A DNA stretch of 64,000 nt, taken from contig NZ_JAAFZA010000026.1 in the NCBI RefSeq assembly GCF_015356865.1, positions 1 to 64,000 on the forward strand, written 5' to 3'. This document shows, piece after piece, positions 61,424 through 64,000 of the stretch. The DNA is from Catenulispora pinisilvae. Lineage in GTDB: Bacteria > Actinomycetota > Actinomycetes > Streptomycetales > Catenulisporaceae. The notes under the pieces are model-generated. The model had not been told where the DNA came from. It saw nothing but the letters and a program-made list of their open reading frames with translations, and did not search any database. Every line of letters starts with the position of its first letter. Within the stretch, counting starts at the first letter, position 1. A program made the position numbers and the translations under genes.

Positions 61424-62125
61424 TCACTGTGATGCTGCGAATCGCAGGAGGGTCGTGCGCACCGCGGCCACGGTCATCACCATTGCGGGCGCCGGCACCA
61501 GGAGAAGCAGTGAGGCCGTCCAGTGCGTGGCGGCCCAGATGCCGAGGCCTGCCACGCACGGTGCGGCCAGGAAGCGGAGCGGCTGACGGGCGATCAGGTG
61601 CAGGGCACAGATCCACAGCAGGCGCCCGCGCAGGTCCGGGCGGGCCACGCCGAGCGACAGCACGGCGAGCAGGCCGAGCCCGCCGACCACCGCGCACCCG
61701 CCGGTGACCGCCAACGACGGCAGCACCAGCAGGCTGGAGGTTCGCACCCAGATTCGCAGCGAGACCAGTGCGATCGCCATGGGTACGGCCGCTGGGAGCG
61801 CATGCTTGACGGCGAACCGCCAATGGTTGTGGAGCGTGTGCCACCACGTGGCCACGCCGGCCTCGCCGTGGACTCCCACCTCATCCAGCACGCCCATCAG
61901 CGCAAGGAGAAACGGCGAAACCAGCAATGCCGCGAGCAGCACCGCGACGGGGCTGATGCCCGGAGCGATCAGCTCGGTGACCACACCGGCCAGGCAGACC
62001 GCGACGCTGCCGAGGAGCAGCGCGGGCAAGCTGGGCCACAGCCCGCGAAGCAGCCCGGTGAGCGCGCGGTTCTCCGCGTCGGAACCCATTCGTCTCTGAG
62101 CCGTCATCGTTCCCTGGCCGCTCAT
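61424..62125 (-). CDS. DUF624/YesL-like membrane protein of the sugar ABC operon
   Basis: 233 residues from ATG 62125, whose codon overlaps the stop of the upstream permease (ATGA). ATG 62107 with AGGGA is an alternative. About five membrane helices (LPALLLGSVAVCLAGVVTEL, AVLLAALLVSPFLLALMGVL, AAVPMAIALVSLRIWV). The pattern fits DUF624 proteins such as Bacillus YesL, which are encoded with carbohydrate ABC permeases; their job is unknown, possibly transporter assembly or regulation. Last gene of the operon. Confidence 0.7.
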   Translation of the reverse strand: MSGQGTMTAQRRMGSDAENRALTGLLRGLWPSLPALLLGSVAVCLAGVVTELIAPGISPVAVLLAALLVSPFLLALMGVLDEVGVHGEAGVATWWHTLHNHWRFAVKHALPAAVPMAIALVSLRIWVRTSSLLVLPSLAVTGGCAVVGGLGLLAVLSLGVARPDLRGRLLWICALHLIARQPLRFLAAPCVAGLGIWAATHWTASLLLLVPAPAMVMTVAAVRTTLLRFAASQ

Positions 62126-62997
62126 CCTCTGATACCCACGGAGGCGACGCTGGCCACGAAGCTGCGCTGGAAGATCAGGAACACGACCAGCACCGGTATC
62201 GTCACCGCGGCGATCGCCGCGAACACCACCACCGACGCGCCGTTGTTCTGACCGCTCTGCAAGGTGACCAGGCCGATCGGGAGCGTCATGCGGCTCGGGG
62301 TGGACAGGAAGATCAGCGGGCCGAAGTAGTTGTTCCAGGACGCCTCGAAAGCCAGGATCGACATGGCCGCGACCGCGGGCCCGGACAGCGGCAGTATCAT
62401 CCGGAACAAGATCCACGGGTGCCCGGCGCCGTCGATGCGCGCCGCCTCGTCCAACTCCCGTGGGATGGTGTTGAAGTACTGCCGGAAGAAGAAGATCGAG
62501 AACACGTTTATCAGAGCCGGCAGCCACAGCGCGGCCAGGTTGTCGATCAGGTGCAGGTGCCGCATCAAGATGAACACCGGGATCACGGTCATCTGTGCCG
62601 GCACCATCAGAGCACTGAGCATGCACAGGAAGATGCCGTCCCGGCCGCGGAACTTCAGGCGGGAGAAGGCGTAGGCGGCCAGCACACTGACCGCCATCGA
62701 GCCGACGGTGGAGATGACCGCCACCACAAGGCTGTTGACCGCCATCTGCCCGAACGGGATGAGCCCTGAGATGCTCCGGAAGTTCTCGGTCGTGAACGGC
62801 CTGGGAATCCAGTTCGGCGGCAGGCCGAAGGCGGAATTCTCGTTGGTGAGGCTCTCCACGACGAGCCACACCAGCGGGGCGATCATCAGCAGGCCGACGA
62901 CGAGCAGCAGCAGGCTGACCAGGAGGCGGCCCGGGCGCGGGGGCCGCGGGGGCCGGGCGGTCGCCGCGCCGGCGACGGTGGCTTCGGTCGTGGTCAC
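62122..62997 (-). CDS. Carbohydrate ABC transporter permease, MalG/UgpE type
   Basis: 291 residues from GTG 62997, which overlaps the previous stop (GTGA). Six membrane helices and the EAA loop ELDEAARIDGAGHPWILFRM ILPLSGP, typical of CUT1-family permeases. N-terminus Pro/Arg-rich, cytoplasmic. It pairs with the permease encoded upstream to form the pore of a sugar importer; the ATPase is not in the window (CUT1 systems often share MsiK). Sugar unknown; the glycan-degrading locus nearby makes an oligosaccharide plausible (inference). Confidence 0.93.
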   Translation of the reverse strand: MTTTEATVAGAATARPPRPPRPGRLLVSLLLLVVGLLMIAPLVWLVVESLTNENSAFGLPPNWIPRPFTTENFRSISGLIPFGQMAVNSLVVAVISTVGSMAVSVLAAYAFSRLKFRGRDGIFLCMLSALMVPAQMTVIPVFILMRHLHLIDNLAALWLPALINVFSIFFFRQYFNTIPRELDEAARIDGAGHPWILFRMILPLSGPAVAAMSILAFEASWNNYFGPLIFLSTPSRMTLPIGLVTLQSGQNNGASVVVFAAIAAVTIPVLVVFLIFQRSFVASVASVGIRG

Positions 62998-63941
62998 TGT
63001 TGGTGGACCCACTTTCTGGCGCCGAGGAACTGCAGCAGGGTGACGATCATCATCACCAGGAACACCAGAAGGGACACAGCCGACGCGTAGCCGACCTGGA
63101 ATGACTGGAAGCCCTTCTGGTACAGGTACATGACGATCGTCGTGGTGGCGTTGTCCGGGCCGCCGTCCGGGGTGATGATCTGCGCCGGATCGAAGATCTG
63201 GAACGCACCGATGAAAGTGATCACGGTGGCGAAGAAGATCGTCGGCGACATCATCGGGATCGTCACGTTCCACAGGATCTGCCGGGGGTTGGCGCCGTCC
63301 GCCCTGGCCGCCTCGATCAGTTCCTTGGGCACTGTCTGCAACCCGGCGAGCATGATCACGAAGGTGAATCCGATGGTGTGCCAGAAGTCGATGCCGATGA
63401 TCGCGGGCAGGGCCCAGTGCGGATCCGTGAACCAGTCCGGCGCGTGGATGCCGACCCGGCCCATGTAGTAGGGAAAGATGCCGAAAGTCGGGTCGAGGAC
63501 ATATTTCCAGAGCAGCGCCACGGCCGCCCAGGAGATCACGAACGGGAAGAACACGGCGGTGCGTACGAAATACGCCAGCGCCCGATTCATCACCCGGTTC
63601 ACGCCGAGCGCCAGGAGCAGGCCGCCGACAAGGTGGGTGAGCACCGAGGCCAGCGCGAAGATGAAGGTGTTCGCCAGCGCCTTGTACAGCAGCGGATCGT
63701 GGAACATCGCGGTGAAGTTGCCGGCCCCGTTGAACTTGGCCGGAGTCAGCATGTCCCAGCTGAAGAACGCGAGCACGATGGCGGCCACGAACGGGCCCGC
63801 GATGAAGACGACGAACAGCAACAGGGCCGGGCTGAGAAAGAGATAGCCGACCCAACCACGGCCGGCCGGCCGTGGTGTCCGCCCCCGATCCCGAGGATCG
63901 AGCGCGGGCGCCACCTGCGACGACGGCTGAGCGGTCGTCAT
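62994..63941 (-). CDS. Carbohydrate ABC transporter permease, MalF/UgpA type
   Basis: 315 residues from ATG 63941, overlapping the binding-protein stop (ATGA). GYLFLSPALLLFVVFIAGPF is TM1; the EAA loop is ELIEAARADGANPRQILWNV TIPMMSP; six membrane helices in total. It is the first permease of the CUT1-type operon (binding protein, MalF, MalG, DUF624), all genes overlapping by four bases. Confidence 0.93.
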   Translation of the reverse strand: MTTAQPSSQVAPALDPRDRGRTPRPAGRGWVGYLFLSPALLLFVVFIAGPFVAAIVLAFFSWDMLTPAKFNGAGNFTAMFHDPLLYKALANTFIFALASVLTHLVGGLLLALGVNRVMNRALAYFVRTAVFFPFVISWAAVALLWKYVLDPTFGIFPYYMGRVGIHAPDWFTDPHWALPAIIGIDFWHTIGFTFVIMLAGLQTVPKELIEAARADGANPRQILWNVTIPMMSPTIFFATVITFIGAFQIFDPAQIITPDGGPDNATTTIVMYLYQKGFQSFQVGYASAVSLLVFLVMMIVTLLQFLGARKWVHQQ

Positions 63942-64000
63942 AGAAGCGTGCTCAGGGTCTTGTTCGCCTGCGAGAGGGCATCGGCGACCGGCATGGTCCC
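63938..64000 (-). CDS. C-terminal end of a sugar ABC transporter solute-binding protein (partial)
   Basis: The last 20 residues (GTMPVADALSQANKTLSTLL) and stop are visible; the rest lies beyond the right edge. This A-----L------L--L helix is the usual end of CUT1 binding proteins, and the stop overlaps the malF-type start. Expected to be a lipoprotein that delivers sugar to the two permeases. Confidence 0.7.
   Translation of the reverse strand, partial: GTMPVADALSQANKTLSTLL

Overview
The window is 64 kb of very GC-rich DNA with G/C-biased third codon positions, GTG starts, leaderless -10 boxes close to start codons, Tat and Sec secreted enzymes carrying CBM2 and ricin-type (CBM13) domains, and mycothiol-type arsenic genes. 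This points to a large-genome soil actinomycete, perhaps of the Catenulispora/Streptacidiphilus/Streptomyces kind; the genus is an inference. The DNA is accessory in character. Intact secreted enzymes and small regulated cassettes alternate with many decayed gene fragments (about eighteen are listed). No tRNA, rRNA, CRISPR or intact transposase was seen.

Layout. 0-4 kb: decayed fragments around a divergent HxlR regulator / MFS efflux pair. 4-9.3 kb: two large secreted beta-propeller proteins, each followed by a perfect hairpin terminator. 9.5-11.7 kb: a coupled secreted phosphoesterase and lipoprotein pair. 11.8-17.1 kb: an arsenic island with two ArsR repressors, a small Cys-rich CCG-repeat protein, a flavin monooxygenase interrupted by an amber codon, and the tightly overlapping operon arsR-aqpS-arsC-arsC. 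17.3-23 kb: a DUF2004-like protein, an XRE/NB-ARC/TPR STAND regulator, and a UbiX/UbiD aromatic decarboxylase pair behind an SARP-like repeat promoter. 24-30 kb: divergent regulator/enzyme pairs with readable operators (MerR/SDR, MarR/gamma-resorcylate-decarboxylase-like amidohydrolase, MarR/alpha-beta hydrolase) and a broken SDR.

30-51 kb is a polysaccharide and polyester degradation locus, mostly on the minus strand: GH30 with a CBM13 inserted inside its catalytic domain, GH54 arabinofuranosidase with CBM2, a GH95-like enzyme with CBM2, GH59 with CBM13, GH2 with ricin repeats, a PETase/cutinase-like hydrolase with CBM13, a GH39-like enzyme with ricin repeats, and a LacI regulator. The palindrome CGAATCGATTCG recurs at three sites there. 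The enzyme set suggests attack on plant arabinogalactan or similar side-chain-rich polymers. A 500-bp nested palindromic element lies at 46060-46559.

51-64 kb: a MarR gene with a damaged epimerase, AraC with a 2-oxoglutarate-type dioxygenase pair, L-2-hydroxyglutarate oxidase, a candidate signalling or conflict cassette (XRE-NACHT-multi-TM protein, Cys-rich membrane protein, cyclase-like protein), a serine beta-lactamase-like hydrolase, and the end of a sugar ABC transporter operon that runs off the right edge.

The best hunting leads are the 500-bp palindromic element, the NACHT/cyclase-like cassette, the CCG-repeat arsenic protein, the GH30 with an internal lectin domain, and the PETase-like enzyme with a lectin domain.
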